Assembly (NCBI RefSeq): GCF_031157275.1
Contig: NZ_JAVIFW010000030.1
Coordinates: forward strand, 1 to 64,000
Reading direction: 5' to 3'
Source of the DNA: Streptomyces sp. LHD-70
GTDB lineage: Bacteria; Actinomycetota; Actinomycetes; Streptomycetales; Streptomycetaceae
Length of the DNA: 64,000 nt
The notes beneath the pieces are model-generated. The model was not told the origin of the DNA and did no database searches. It saw nothing but the letters and a program-made list of their open reading frames with translations. The translations under genes and the position numbers were made by a program. Of the stretch, positions 17,128 through 24,888 are shown piece after piece; position 1 is the stretch's first letter, and each line of letters opens with the position of its first letter.

Positions 17128-18252
17128 GTGGCAGCCAATGACCGGGCGGCAGCTCCCGGCAAGTCGGGCGGGAGCTCCGGCTCCGATGGGCTGATGCGCG
17201 CCTCGCTGAGCGCGGTCGCGCCCGGCACCGGGCTGCGCGACGGCCTGGAGCGCATCCTCCGCGGCAACACCGGCGGACTCATCGTGCTCGGCTCGGACAA
17301 GACCGTCGAGACGATGTGCACGGGCGGCTTCGTCCTCGACGTGGAGTTCACCGCGACGCGACTGCGCGAGCTCTGCAAGCTCGACGGCGGCATCGTCGTC
17401 TCGTCGGACCTCTCCAAGATCCTGCGGGCCGGCGTCCAGCTCGTACCGGACCCGACGATCCCCACCGAGGAGACCGGCACCCGGCACCGCACCGCGGACC
17501 GGGTCAGCAAGCAGGTCGGGTTCCCGGTGGTCTCGGTCTCCCAGTCGATGCGCCTGATCGCGCTGTACGTCGACGGGCAGCGCCGCGTCCTGGAGGACTC
17601 CGCCGCGATCCTGTCCCGCGCCAACCAGGCCCTGGCCACGCTCGAGCGGTACAAGCTCCGCCTGGACGAGGTCGCGGGCACGCTCTCCGCCCTGGAGATC
17701 GAGGACCTGGTGACGGTCCGGGACGTGACGGCGGTCGCCCAGCGCCTGGAGATGGTCCGCCGCATCGCCACGGAGATCGCCGAGTACGTGGTGGAGCTCG
17801 GCACCGACGGCCGGCTTCTCGCCCTGCAGCTGGACGAGTTGATCGCGGGCGTCGAGCCGGAGCGCGAACTCGTCGTACGGGACTACGTCCCCGCGCCGAC
17901 CGCGAAGCGCTCCCGCACGGTCGAGGAAGCGCTGCACGAACTGAACGAGCTCACCCACCCCGAGCTGCTCGAACTGTCCACCGTGGCAAGGGCGTTGGGA
18001 TACACGGGGTCACCCGAAACGCTCGACGCGGCGGTCTCGCCGCGCGGCTTCCGGCTCCTCGCGAAGGTGCCGCGGCTGCCCGGCGCGATCATCGACCGCC
18101 TGGTGGAGCACTTCGGCGGCCTGCAGAAGCTGCTCGCGGCGAGCGTGGACGACCTGCAGGCGGTGGACGGCGTCGGCGAGGCCCGCGCGCGAAGCGTCCG
18201 CGAGGGGCTGTCCCGGCTCGCGGAGTCCTCGATTCTTGAGCGGTACGTGTAG
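17128..18252 (+). CDS. disA: DNA integrity scanning protein, diadenylate cyclase (c-di-AMP synthase)
   Basis: 374 residues. It makes c-di-AMP from two ATP and scans DNA for damage; in Streptomyces c-di-AMP controls osmotic balance and development. The N-terminal DAC domain shows catalytic Asp86 in LDGG and the RHR motif in TGTRHRTA (118-123). The C terminus carries a helix-hairpin-helix DNA-binding motif (LQAVDGVGEARA). The motif after Asp86 is DGG rather than the textbook DGA. GTG 17128 follows GGAGGAG. The last codons lie in a 12-bp repeat that extends past the stop. Confidence 0.96.
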   Translation: MAANDRAAAPGKSGGSSGSDGLMRASLSAVAPGTGLRDGLERILRGNTGGLIVLGSDKTVETMCTGGFVLDVEFTATRLRELCKLDGGIVVSSDLSKILRAGVQLVPDPTIPTEETGTRHRTADRVSKQVGFPVVSVSQSMRLIALYVDGQRRVLEDSAAILSRANQALATLERYKLRLDEVAGTLSALEIEDLVTVRDVTAVAQRLEMVRRIATEIAEYVVELGTDGRLLALQLDELIAGVEPERELVVRDYVPAPTAKRSRTVEEALHELNELTHPELLELSTVARALGYTGSPETLDAAVSPRGFRLLAKVPRLPGAIIDRLVEHFGGLQKLLAASVDDLQAVDGVGEARARSVREGLSRLAESSILERYV

Positions 18253-18336
18253 CGGTACGTGTAGCGGTACGTGTAGCGGTACGTGTAGCGGTACGTGTAG
18301 CGGTACGTGTAGCGGTACGTGTAGCGGTACGTGCAG
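18241..18336 (+). repeat. 12-bp tandem repeat, eight copies, containing the disA stop codon
   Basis: Seven identical copies of CGGTACGTGTAG and an eighth ending in CAG run without spacers. The first copy encodes the last three residues of DisA (RYV) and its TAG stop. Each later copy repeats the same RYV-stop in frame. Copy-number change therefore cannot alter the protein. Each unit holds the palindrome GTAC/ACGT core, so the RNA could form stacked small hairpins and act as a 3' end. Confidence 0.98.
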
Positions 18337-18369
18337 TCGCGCGCGGCCCACGTAGGGCCGGCGCGAGCC

Positions 18370-19176
18370 TCACGCCTCCTTGAGCACGAACGAAGCCCGC
18401 GCCGTGGGCAGACCCGGCGTCTTCGCCTCGACCAAGTACGTGCCGGGCTCGGCCGATCCGGGGCGCGGCGTGGCGCACTCCTTCTCGCTCGGCTTGCGGT
18501 CCCACTCGACGGCGTGTGTGAACTTGCCGCCCTGGGCCACCTTCAGGAACACATGGGCGGGGCCGACCGGGCAGTCGTCCGAGGCCCACAGGACGTCGCC
18601 GCCGTCGGCCTGAGTGATCGTCAGGATCGTTCCCTCGGGACCGACATCGACCTTGCAGTGGCTGGCCGAGGTGTTCTCGGCGATCAGCTCGAACTTCGGC
18701 TTCTCGCCCGGCTCGTACTCGTTGCGGACACTGCGCAGGGTCCACATCACCTGGGCCGGCGTGCAGTTGGCGAGCGCCGCGCCCGCGGGAACCCGCGTAC
18801 CGGAACCGTCAGCGACGCCGTTCTCCCCCACGTCGCCCGTGGCGCCGCCGGCGCCGCCCGAGTCCCCGCCCGCACCCGAACCGGAGCCCGAACCGGAACC
18901 GGAACCGCCGCCCGAACCGCCGCTCTCGCCCGACTCATCGCGCCCGCCCGGCTGTTCACTGATGGCGGGGCCGGAACCGGAAGGTCCGGGAGTGATGGAG
19001 GGCGCGGGTCCCTTGCCGTCCGGCGTGCCCGATCCGCCGGCGCCGCTGCCGCCCCCGCCCGTGACGGCCCAGACGGCGAGCAGCGCGAGCACCGCGACCA
19101 TGGACAGCAGAACCGCCCTCCGTCGCCAGTAGATGGAGGAGGGAAGCGGCCCGATCGGATTGCGCAGAGATCCCAC
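18370..19176 (-). CDS. Membrane-anchored protein with Gly/Ser-rich linker, unknown function
   Basis: About 268 residues from GTG 19176. A short inside segment and one membrane helix (around residues 19-40) are followed by a long Gly/Ser/Pro linker with GSGSGSGSGSG, then a folded outside domain of about 130 residues with four cysteines that could form disulfides. That domain resembles an immunoglobulin-like beta sandwich (strands such as KFELIAENTS and GTYLVEAKT), a guess only. TAAGGT lies seven bases before the GTG and no ribosome site is seen. It is convergent with disA. Confidence 0.75.
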   Translation of the reverse strand: MGSLRNPIGPLPSSIYWRRRAVLLSMVAVLALLAVWAVTGGGGSGAGGSGTPDGKGPAPSITPGPSGSGPAISEQPGGRDESGESGGSGGGSGSGSGSGSGAGGDSGGAGGATGDVGENGVADGSGTRVPAGAALANCTPAQVMWTLRSVRNEYEPGEKPKFELIAENTSASHCKVDVGPEGTILTITQADGGDVLWASDDCPVGPAHVFLKVAQGGKFTHAVEWDRKPSEKECATPRPGSAEPGTYLVEAKTPGLPTARASFVLKEA

Positions 19177-19359
19177 GGCCCAAACCTTACGAGAGATCGG
19201 CCCCAACTCCCGCCCCCACCCGCCGCCCTGGGCCCGGACTTTTACGGATCATCAGCCCGGAGGGCCCCCTCGGCCGGCCCGGAACATGACTTTCGTAGGG
19301 TGCGTTCCTGGTCGTTCGCGGGATGTGGCTGGTCGGAGCGGCCCGTAGCGTCCACGACC

Positions 19360-20067
19360 ATGGATGGCATGGAAAGCAACACTCCGGTCGACACCTCCGA
19401 CCTCTATCGCGACATCACCGGCTTCGCCCACGACACCCCGACCTGGCTGCAGACCGTGGCCGAAGTGTGGACCGAGGCCGGGCTGTTGCTCTTCGGCGTG
19501 CTCTTCGTGGTGGCCTGGTGGCGTGCGCGGCGCGGCGATCCGCGCGCCCTGGCGATATCGGTCCTGGCGCCGCTCGGCACCGCTTTCGCCTATGTGGTCA
19601 GCGAGTTGTCCAAGTCGGTGGTGGACGAGGAGCGGCCGTGCCGGGCCGTCGCGGGTGCGGCGGCGTCCCTGGTGGAGTGTCCGCCGGTGGGCGACTGGTC
19701 CTTCCCCAGCAACCACTCCACGATCGCGGGCGCCGCCGCCGTCGCCCTGGTCCTCGCCTGGCGCTCGCTTGCCTGGCTGACGCTGCCGATGGCGGTCCTG
19801 ATGGCCTTCTCCCGGGTCTTCGTCGGCGTGCACTACCCGCACGACGTGGCGGTCGGCCTGCTGCTCGGCGCGCTCGTGGCGTTCCTCGTGGTCCGCGTCG
19901 GCGCCCGTCCCGGCGCGCGGGTCGTCGTGGCGATGCGCGGTTCGTCAACGGGCGTGGTGCGCTGGTTCGCCGGTCCCGGTGACGCCGCCGTACGCGGTGA
20001 CGCAGGCGGTGCGTACGTGTCTGCGGCCCCGCAGCCCGGCGCGCACCAGGGCGAGCGGACCCCCTGA
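19360..20067 (+). CDS. PAP2-family membrane phosphatase
   Basis: 235 residues with about five membrane helices. The three-part phosphatase signature is present: KSVVDEERP, then PSNHS, then SRVFVGVHYPHD. The family removes phosphate from lipids such as undecaprenyl pyrophosphate or phosphatidic acid, with the active site at the outer face. The start is ATG 19360 or 19369; TAGCGT is eight bases upstream of the first. Divergent from the Gly/Ser-rich membrane protein. The substrate is not determined. Confidence 0.9.
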   Translation: MDGMESNTPVDTSDLYRDITGFAHDTPTWLQTVAEVWTEAGLLLFGVLFVVAWWRARRGDPRALAISVLAPLGTAFAYVVSELSKSVVDEERPCRAVAGAAASLVECPPVGDWSFPSNHSTIAGAAAVALVLAWRSLAWLTLPMAVLMAFSRVFVGVHYPHDVAVGLLLGALVAFLVVRVGARPGARVVVAMRGSSTGVVRWFAGPGDAAVRGDAGGAYVSAAPQPGAHQGERTP

Positions 20068-20143
20068 GGCGACAGGGCGGCGGACGGTGTACGGCACGGC
20101 GATGTCCCCGCCGTCAACTCGCCCGTGGCAGACTCGCCGTGCC

Positions 20144-21064
20144 ATGACTGCGACCGCTTCCACACCTCAAGCACCCGACGCTCCCGACGCGTCGCACTCG
20201 CTCCACACGCCCGTCATCGCGTGGTTCGAGGCGCACGCACGCGACCTGCCCTGGCGCCGCCCCGACGCGGGCCCGTGGGGCGTGATGGTCAGCGAGTTCA
20301 TGCTGCAGCAGACCCCGGTCAGCCGGGTCCTGCCGGTGTACGAGCAGTGGCTCGCGCGCTGGCCGCGCCCCGCCGACCTGGCCAAGGAGCCGCCCGGTGA
20401 GGCGGTCCGCGCCTGGGGCCGGCTCGGCTACCCGCGCCGCGCACTGCGGCTGCACGGCGCCGCCGTGGCGATAACGGAACGGCACGGCGGCGACGTACCG
20501 CGCAGACACGCGCAGCTGCTCGCGCTGCCCGGCATCGGGGAGTACACGGCGGCGGCCGTGGCCTCCTTCGCGTACGGGCAGCGGCATGCGGTGCTCGACA
20601 CGAACGTGCGCCGGGTGTTCGCGCGGGCGGCGACCGGCGTGCAGTACCCGCCGAACGCCACCACCGCCGCCGAGCGCAAGCTGGCCCGCGCGCTGCTGCC
20701 CGAGGACGAGTCGACGGCCGCGCGCTGGGCGGCCGCCTCCATGGAGCTGGGCGCGCTGGTCTGCACGGCGAAGAACGAGGACTGCGCGCGCTGCCCGATC
20801 GCCGGCCAGTGCGCCTGGCGCCTCGCCGGAAAGCCCCCGCACGAAGGCCCCGCCCGGCGCGGCCAGACGTACGCGGGCACCGACCGGCAGGTGCGCGGCA
20901 AGCTGCTCGCCGTGCTGCGGGAGGCCGTGGCCCCGGTGCCGCAGGCCACGCTCGACCGGGTGTGGGACGAGCCGGTGCAGCGGGCCCGCGCCCTGGACGG
21001 TCTGGTGGCGGACGGCCTGGTCGAGCCGCTGCCGGGCGGTCTGTACCGGCTGCCGCTGAGCTGA
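20144..21064 (+). CDS. mutY: A/G-specific adenine DNA glycosylase
   Basis: 306 residues. It removes adenine mispaired with 8-oxoguanine. The catalytic Glu is in SEFMLQQTPVSRV, the helix-hairpin-helix is LPGIGEYTAAAV with the following Asp in VLDTNV, and the 4Fe-4S ligands follow the C-X6-C-X2-C-X5-C spacing (CTAKNEDCARCPIAGQC). The C-terminal MutT-like 8-oxoG recognition domain of E. coli MutY is absent or very short here. It overlaps nothing and is followed by a hairpin. Confidence 0.94.
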   Translation: MTATASTPQAPDAPDASHSLHTPVIAWFEAHARDLPWRRPDAGPWGVMVSEFMLQQTPVSRVLPVYEQWLARWPRPADLAKEPPGEAVRAWGRLGYPRRALRLHGAAVAITERHGGDVPRRHAQLLALPGIGEYTAAAVASFAYGQRHAVLDTNVRRVFARAATGVQYPPNATTAAERKLARALLPEDESTAARWAAASMELGALVCTAKNEDCARCPIAGQCAWRLAGKPPHEGPARRGQTYAGTDRQVRGKLLAVLREAVAPVPQATLDRVWDEPVQRARALDGLVADGLVEPLPGGLYRLPLS

Positions 21065-21112
21065 GCCCCGTAACCACCGCGCGTGAACTGACCCGTACGC
21101 TCTGCCCCTTCG

Positions 21113-21144
21113 AGGCCCGCACGACTCCGGTCGCGCGGGCCTTT
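21113..21144 (+). terminator. Terminator after mutY
   Basis: Stem AGGCCCGC (21113-21120) with GCGGGCCT (21135-21142), then TT. It lies 50 bases after the mutY stop. Confidence 0.7.
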
Positions 21145-21405
21145 GCCTTGGGGTCCGTGTGGCGCGTACGCCTGGAAATCCTTTCCCTACGCCGTCCCTA
21201 CACCGTGCGAATCCGGGCTGATCAGGCATACCACCGGGGATTTTCAGGGGCCGCTTACCCCTGTTACACAACCGAGGGGTAGCCGTGCGCCTGCCGCAGG
21301 CTGCTTCGCGAAGCGCCGTTACACCGCCTCCGTAGCTTCGGAGATGTACCGGAGAGAGATCCGGTTCCAGTTCGGATGCAGGTGTGAGAACGGAGGCGGT
21401 TGAGA
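21145..21405 (+). promoter_or_regulatory. sigE upstream regulatory region
   Basis: 260 non-coding bases. A candidate promoter is TTTTCA (21241-21246), a 17-base spacer, and TTACAC (21264-21269). The heptamer GTTACAC occurs at 21263 and again at 21318. In S. coelicolor sigE transcription depends on phosphorylated CseB, so the region should contain CseB sites, but I cannot identify them. No clear SigE-type (GGAAC/CGTC) promoter is seen. GGAGG at 21392-21396 serves the sigE ATG. Confidence 0.4.
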
Positions 21406-21954
21406 ATGGCGCACGGCGAGGTGCTCGAATTCGAGGAGTACGTCCGTACGCGGCAGGACGCCCTGCTGCGCAGCGCCCGCCGCCTCGTGCCCGACCCGGT
21501 GGACGCCCAGGACCTGCTGCAGACAGCGCTCGTGCGGACGTACCACCGCTGGGACGGGATCGCCGACAAGCGGCTCGCGGACGCCTACCTCCGCCGCGTG
21601 ATGATCAATACGCGGACCGAGTGGTGGCGGGCCCGGCGCCTTGAGGAGGTGCCCACCGAGCAGCTGCCGGACGCCAGCGTCGACGACTCCACCGAGCAGC
21701 ACGCCGACCGCGCCCTCCTGATGGACGTGCTCAAGGTCCTCGCCCCCAAGCAGCGCAGCGTGGTCGTACTGCGACACTGGGAGCAGATGTCGACCGAGGA
21801 GACGGCTGCCGCCCTCGGAATGTCGGCCGGTACGGTCAAGAGCACGCTGCACCGGGCGCTCGCCCGCCTCCGCCAGGAGCTGGAGAGCCGCAACGCCGAG
21901 ACCGGCCCCGGCGGCGTGCTCGGAGTTAAGGAGCGGGAGCGTTGCACGGCCTGA
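21406..21954 (+). CDS. sigE: ECF sigma factor SigE, envelope stress
   Basis: 182 residues (SigE/SigE70 ECF type). Region 2 (QDALLRSARRLVPDPVDAQDLLQ) and region 4 (LKVLAPKQRSVVVLRHWEQMSTEETAAALGMS) are intact. There is no anti-sigma gene; the downstream CseABC system controls it at transcription instead, as known in S. coelicolor. ATG 21406 is chosen for the GGAGG ten bases upstream; TTG 21400 is too close to it. SigE directs cell-wall repair genes, including the MprF-like gene further along this window. Confidence 0.95.
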   Translation: MAHGEVLEFEEYVRTRQDALLRSARRLVPDPVDAQDLLQTALVRTYHRWDGIADKRLADAYLRRVMINTRTEWWRARRLEEVPTEQLPDASVDDSTEQHADRALLMDVLKVLAPKQRSVVVLRHWEQMSTEETAAALGMSAGTVKSTLHRALARLRQELESRNAETGPGGVLGVKERERCTA

Positions 21955-22586
21955 AACGGCTCGGCGGACCCAGAGGACCCAAGGCGGGGAGTGCGGCGGC
22001 GCTCGCCGCCCTCGGCCTTTGCCTGGCCACCCTCGTCTCCTGCAGCACGGGCGGCACCGGCACGCGTGACGAGGGCCCGGCCCGCAGCGACCAGCTGGCG
22101 CAGGGCTCCCCCGCCCCGTCCGCCAGGCCCGGCAAGGAGCACGCGGTCGACCCGGTGCGCCTCGTGCGCGAGGACCCCCAGGTCAGCAAGGCGGTCAAGG
22201 CCGATCTGAAGCCGTGCGCGGGCGACTCGTACCCGGTCGACGTCAGCTACGGGAACCTGACCGGCGGATCCCGCAACGACGTCGTGGTGAACGTCCTGAC
22301 CTGCGGTGACGCCATCGGCATCGGGGCGTACGTCTATCGCGCCAAGGGGGGTGCGTACGAGAATGTGTTCCGCACCGAGCAGCCCGCGTCGTACGCGGAG
22401 ATCGACCGGGACGGACTGACCGTCACGCGGCAGACGTACGAGAAGGACGACTCGGTGGCCTTGCCCTCCGGTGAGGACATCACCCTCTACGAATGGCGTG
22501 ACGACGCCTTCGTGCAGACCAGGCACTGGACCAACCGATACGGCAGCGCGGGCGGCGACGTCAGACCCGCGCCCGAGGAGAACTGA
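21942..22586 (+). CDS. cseA: CseA, envelope-stress lipoprotein
   Basis: 214 residues. A signal peptide ends in lipobox LVSC, so the mature protein is lipid-anchored on the outside of the membrane. In S. coelicolor CseA dampens CseC signalling. The TTG start at 21942 lies 12 bases inside the sigE coding end and has AAGGAG ten bases upstream. A small hairpin GGCGGC-GCTC-GCCGCC (21995-22010) just inside the gene could limit read-through. The rest has no known enzyme motif. Confidence 0.9.
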   Translation: MHGLKRLGGPRGPKAGSAAALAALGLCLATLVSCSTGGTGTRDEGPARSDQLAQGSPAPSARPGKEHAVDPVRLVREDPQVSKAVKADLKPCAGDSYPVDVSYGNLTGGSRNDVVVNVLTCGDAIGIGAYVYRAKGGAYENVFRTEQPASYAEIDRDGLTVTRQTYEKDDSVALPSGEDITLYEWRDDAFVQTRHWTNRYGSAGGDVRPAPEEN

Positions 22587-22596
22587 GAGCGAGCGG

Positions 22597-23316
22597 ATGG
22601 CCGAGCAGACCCATGTCCTGTTCGTCGAGGACGACGACGTCATCCGCGAAGCGACGCAGCTCGCCCTTGAGCGCGACGGCTTCGTGGTCACCGCCATGCC
22701 GGACGGCCTGTCGGGCCTGGAGGCGTTCCGGTCGAACCAGCCGGACATCGCCCTGCTCGACGTGATGGTGCCGGGGCTCGACGGCGTCTCGCTGTGCCGG
22801 CGCATCCGGGACGAGTCCACGGTGCCGGTGATCATGCTGTCGGCGCGGGCCGACTCCATCGACGTGGTCCTCGGCCTGGAGGCCGGCGCCGACGACTACG
22901 TGACGAAGCCGTTCGACGGCGCTGTGCTCGTCGCCCGTATCCGCGCCGTGCTGCGCCGGTTCGGGCACGCGGGCGGCCCGGGCAACGGCTCGGGCGGTGC
23001 CGGGGACGAGGGTGCCGGGCAGGTGAGCGGGGGCGTGCTCGCCTTCGGCGACCTGGAGGTGGACACGGAGGGCATGGAGGTGCGGCGCGGCGGTGCGCAC
23101 GTCGCCCTGACGCCCACCGAGATGCGCCTGCTCCTGGAGTTCTCGGCGGCGCCCGGCACGGTCCTCTCCCGCGACAAGCTCCTGGAGCGGGTGTGGGACT
23201 ACGGCTGGGGCGGGGACACCCGCGTCGTCGACGTCCATGTGCAGCGGCTGCGCACCAAGATCGGCCAGGACCGGATCGAGACCGTCCGCGGCTTCGGCTA
23301 CAAGCTCAAGGGATGA
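22597..23316 (+). CDS. cseB: CseB response regulator
   Basis: 239 residues of the OmpR/PhoB class. The receiver domain has the acidic pair EDDD (11-14), phospho-acceptor Asp55 in LLDVMVPG and Lys in VTKPFDG. The C-terminal winged helix ends RVVDVHVQRLRTKIG...TVRGFGYKL. A Gly-rich linker (about 130-145) separates the domains. Phosphorylated CseB activates sigE. Ten bases separate it from both neighbours, confirming one operon. Confidence 0.95.
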   Translation: MAEQTHVLFVEDDDVIREATQLALERDGFVVTAMPDGLSGLEAFRSNQPDIALLDVMVPGLDGVSLCRRIRDESTVPVIMLSARADSIDVVLGLEAGADDYVTKPFDGAVLVARIRAVLRRFGHAGGPGNGSGGAGDEGAGQVSGGVLAFGDLEVDTEGMEVRRGGAHVALTPTEMRLLLEFSAAPGTVLSRDKLLERVWDYGWGGDTRVVDVHVQRLRTKIGQDRIETVRGFGYKLKG

Positions 23317-23326
23317 CGCGCAGGCG

Positions 23327-24715
23327 ATGAGGCGGACCGGGGTGCGGCTGAGCGGGCGGGGGCGGATCGGGCGGAGGCTGTCCGGGCTGCGCCTCACCGA
23401 ACTGCCCAAGGGGCTGCGCACGGGCCTGCGCTGGAAGCTCAGCGCGGCGATCGCGCTGGTCGGCGCCCTGGTGGCGGTCGCGCTCAGCCTCGTCGTCCAC
23501 AACGCCGCGCGGGTCTCGATGCTGGACAACGCCCGCGACCTGCAGGACACCCAGCTCCAGATGGCCCAGCGGCTGTACGAGTCCTCGAAGAGCCCGCGCC
23601 TGCAGAGCAAGATCGACGACCCCGAGCTGCCGCCCGAGCTGCGCGCCAAGGCCGAGGCCGGCCGCCGCGCCACCTACGTCCAGGAGACCGACGGCGCCCC
23701 CGACATATGGGCCGCGACCCCGGTGAGCGGCGGCCACATCCTCTCCCTGCACTCCCGTTTCACCGACCGCAGCGCCACCGTGATGAAGGACCTCGACCAG
23801 GCCCTGATCATCGGCTCGATCGCGGTCGTCTTCGGCGGATGCGCCCTCGGCGTGCTGATCGGCGGCCAGCTCTCCCGCCGCCTGCGCGAGGCCGCGGCCG
23901 CCGCGCACATGGTCGCCCAGGGCCAGACCGAGGTCCGGGTGCGGGACGCCATCGGCGGTGTCGTACGCGACGAGACCGACGATCTGGCCCGCGCCGTGGA
24001 CGCCATGGCCGACGCCCTGAAGCTGCGGTACGAGGCGGAGCGCCGGGTCACCGCCGATATCGCGCACGAGCTGCGCACCCCGGTCACCGGACTGCTCACG
24101 GCGGCCGAGCTGCTGCCGGAGGGGCGCCCCAGCGAGCTGGTCAAGGACCGGGCGCAGGCGCTGCGCACCCTGGTCGAGGACGTGCTCGAAGTCGCCCGCC
24201 TGGACGGCGCGTCCGAGCGGGCCGAGCTGCAGGACATCACGCTCGGCGAGTTCATCTCGCGCCGGGTGCGGGCCATGTACCCGGACGTGGAGGTGCGGGT
24301 GGTGCACGAGTCCGAGGTGACGACCGACCCGCGCCGCCTGGAGCGCATCGTCGGCAACCTCCTCGCCAACGCCACCAAGCACGGCCAGGCGCCCATCGAG
24401 ATCTCCGTGGAGGGCCGGGTGATCCGGGTACGCGATCACGGCACCGGCTTCCCCGAGGACCTCCTGGCCGACGGGCCCAGCCGCTTCCGCACCGGCTCGA
24501 CGGACCGAGCGGGCCACGGTCACGGTCTCGGCCTGACCATCGCCGCAGGCCAGGCCCGCGTCCTCGGCGCCCGGCTCACCTTCCGCAACGTCGGCCCTGA
24601 GCACGGGAACGGTCCGGCGGAGGGCGCGGTGGCCGTGCTGTGGCTGCCGGAGCACGCGCCGACGAGCACGGGCAGCTATCCGATGCCGGAGCTGGGGAGC
24701 CTCGGGGTGAGCTGA
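23327..24715 (+). CDS. cseC: CseC sensor histidine kinase
   Basis: 462 residues. Two membrane helices (about 37-60 and 162-186) flank an outside sensor of about 100 residues, followed by HAMP, the H-box DIAHELRTPVTGL, the N-box NLLANATKHG and the G-boxes HGTGFPED and GHGHGLGLT. It senses cell-wall damage (lysozyme, wall-active antibiotics) in S. coelicolor and phosphorylates CseB. ATG 23327 was chosen just past the cseB stop. Confidence 0.95.
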   Translation: MRRTGVRLSGRGRIGRRLSGLRLTELPKGLRTGLRWKLSAAIALVGALVAVALSLVVHNAARVSMLDNARDLQDTQLQMAQRLYESSKSPRLQSKIDDPELPPELRAKAEAGRRATYVQETDGAPDIWAATPVSGGHILSLHSRFTDRSATVMKDLDQALIIGSIAVVFGGCALGVLIGGQLSRRLREAAAAAHMVAQGQTEVRVRDAIGGVVRDETDDLARAVDAMADALKLRYEAERRVTADIAHELRTPVTGLLTAAELLPEGRPSELVKDRAQALRTLVEDVLEVARLDGASERAELQDITLGEFISRRVRAMYPDVEVRVVHESEVTTDPRRLERIVGNLLANATKHGQAPIEISVEGRVIRVRDHGTGFPEDLLADGPSRFRTGSTDRAGHGHGLGLTIAAGQARVLGARLTFRNVGPEHGNGPAEGAVAVLWLPEHAPTSTGSYPMPELGSLGVS

Positions 24716-24830
24716 GGGCTCGGGGTCCTTTCGACAGGCTCAACGGCGTCCACGGGGTGCACGCCTCCGATGCCGGCACGCCCCACCTGACGATCCGCCC
24801 CTGCCGATCCACCCCGCCCGCACACGCGCC

Positions 24831-24863
24831 GAGGCCCCCGGAGCACGCAGCTCCAGGGGCCTC
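24831..24863. terminator. Bidirectional terminator between cseC and the DHA2 exporter
   Basis: Near-perfect stem GAGGCCCCCGGAG (24831-24843) with CTCCAGGGGCCTC (24851-24863), one mismatch, 7-base loop, between convergent genes. Confidence 0.75.
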
Positions 24864-24888
24864 GACGTACCGCCGGGCGACCGGGCAC

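Noticed and set aside
18241..18336. CRISPR array
   Set aside because: Repeats are 12 bp and contiguous, with no spacers and no cas genes.
18010..18351. Minus-strand frame with HVPL repeats
   Set aside because: It is just the reverse reading of the 12-bp array and the disA end.
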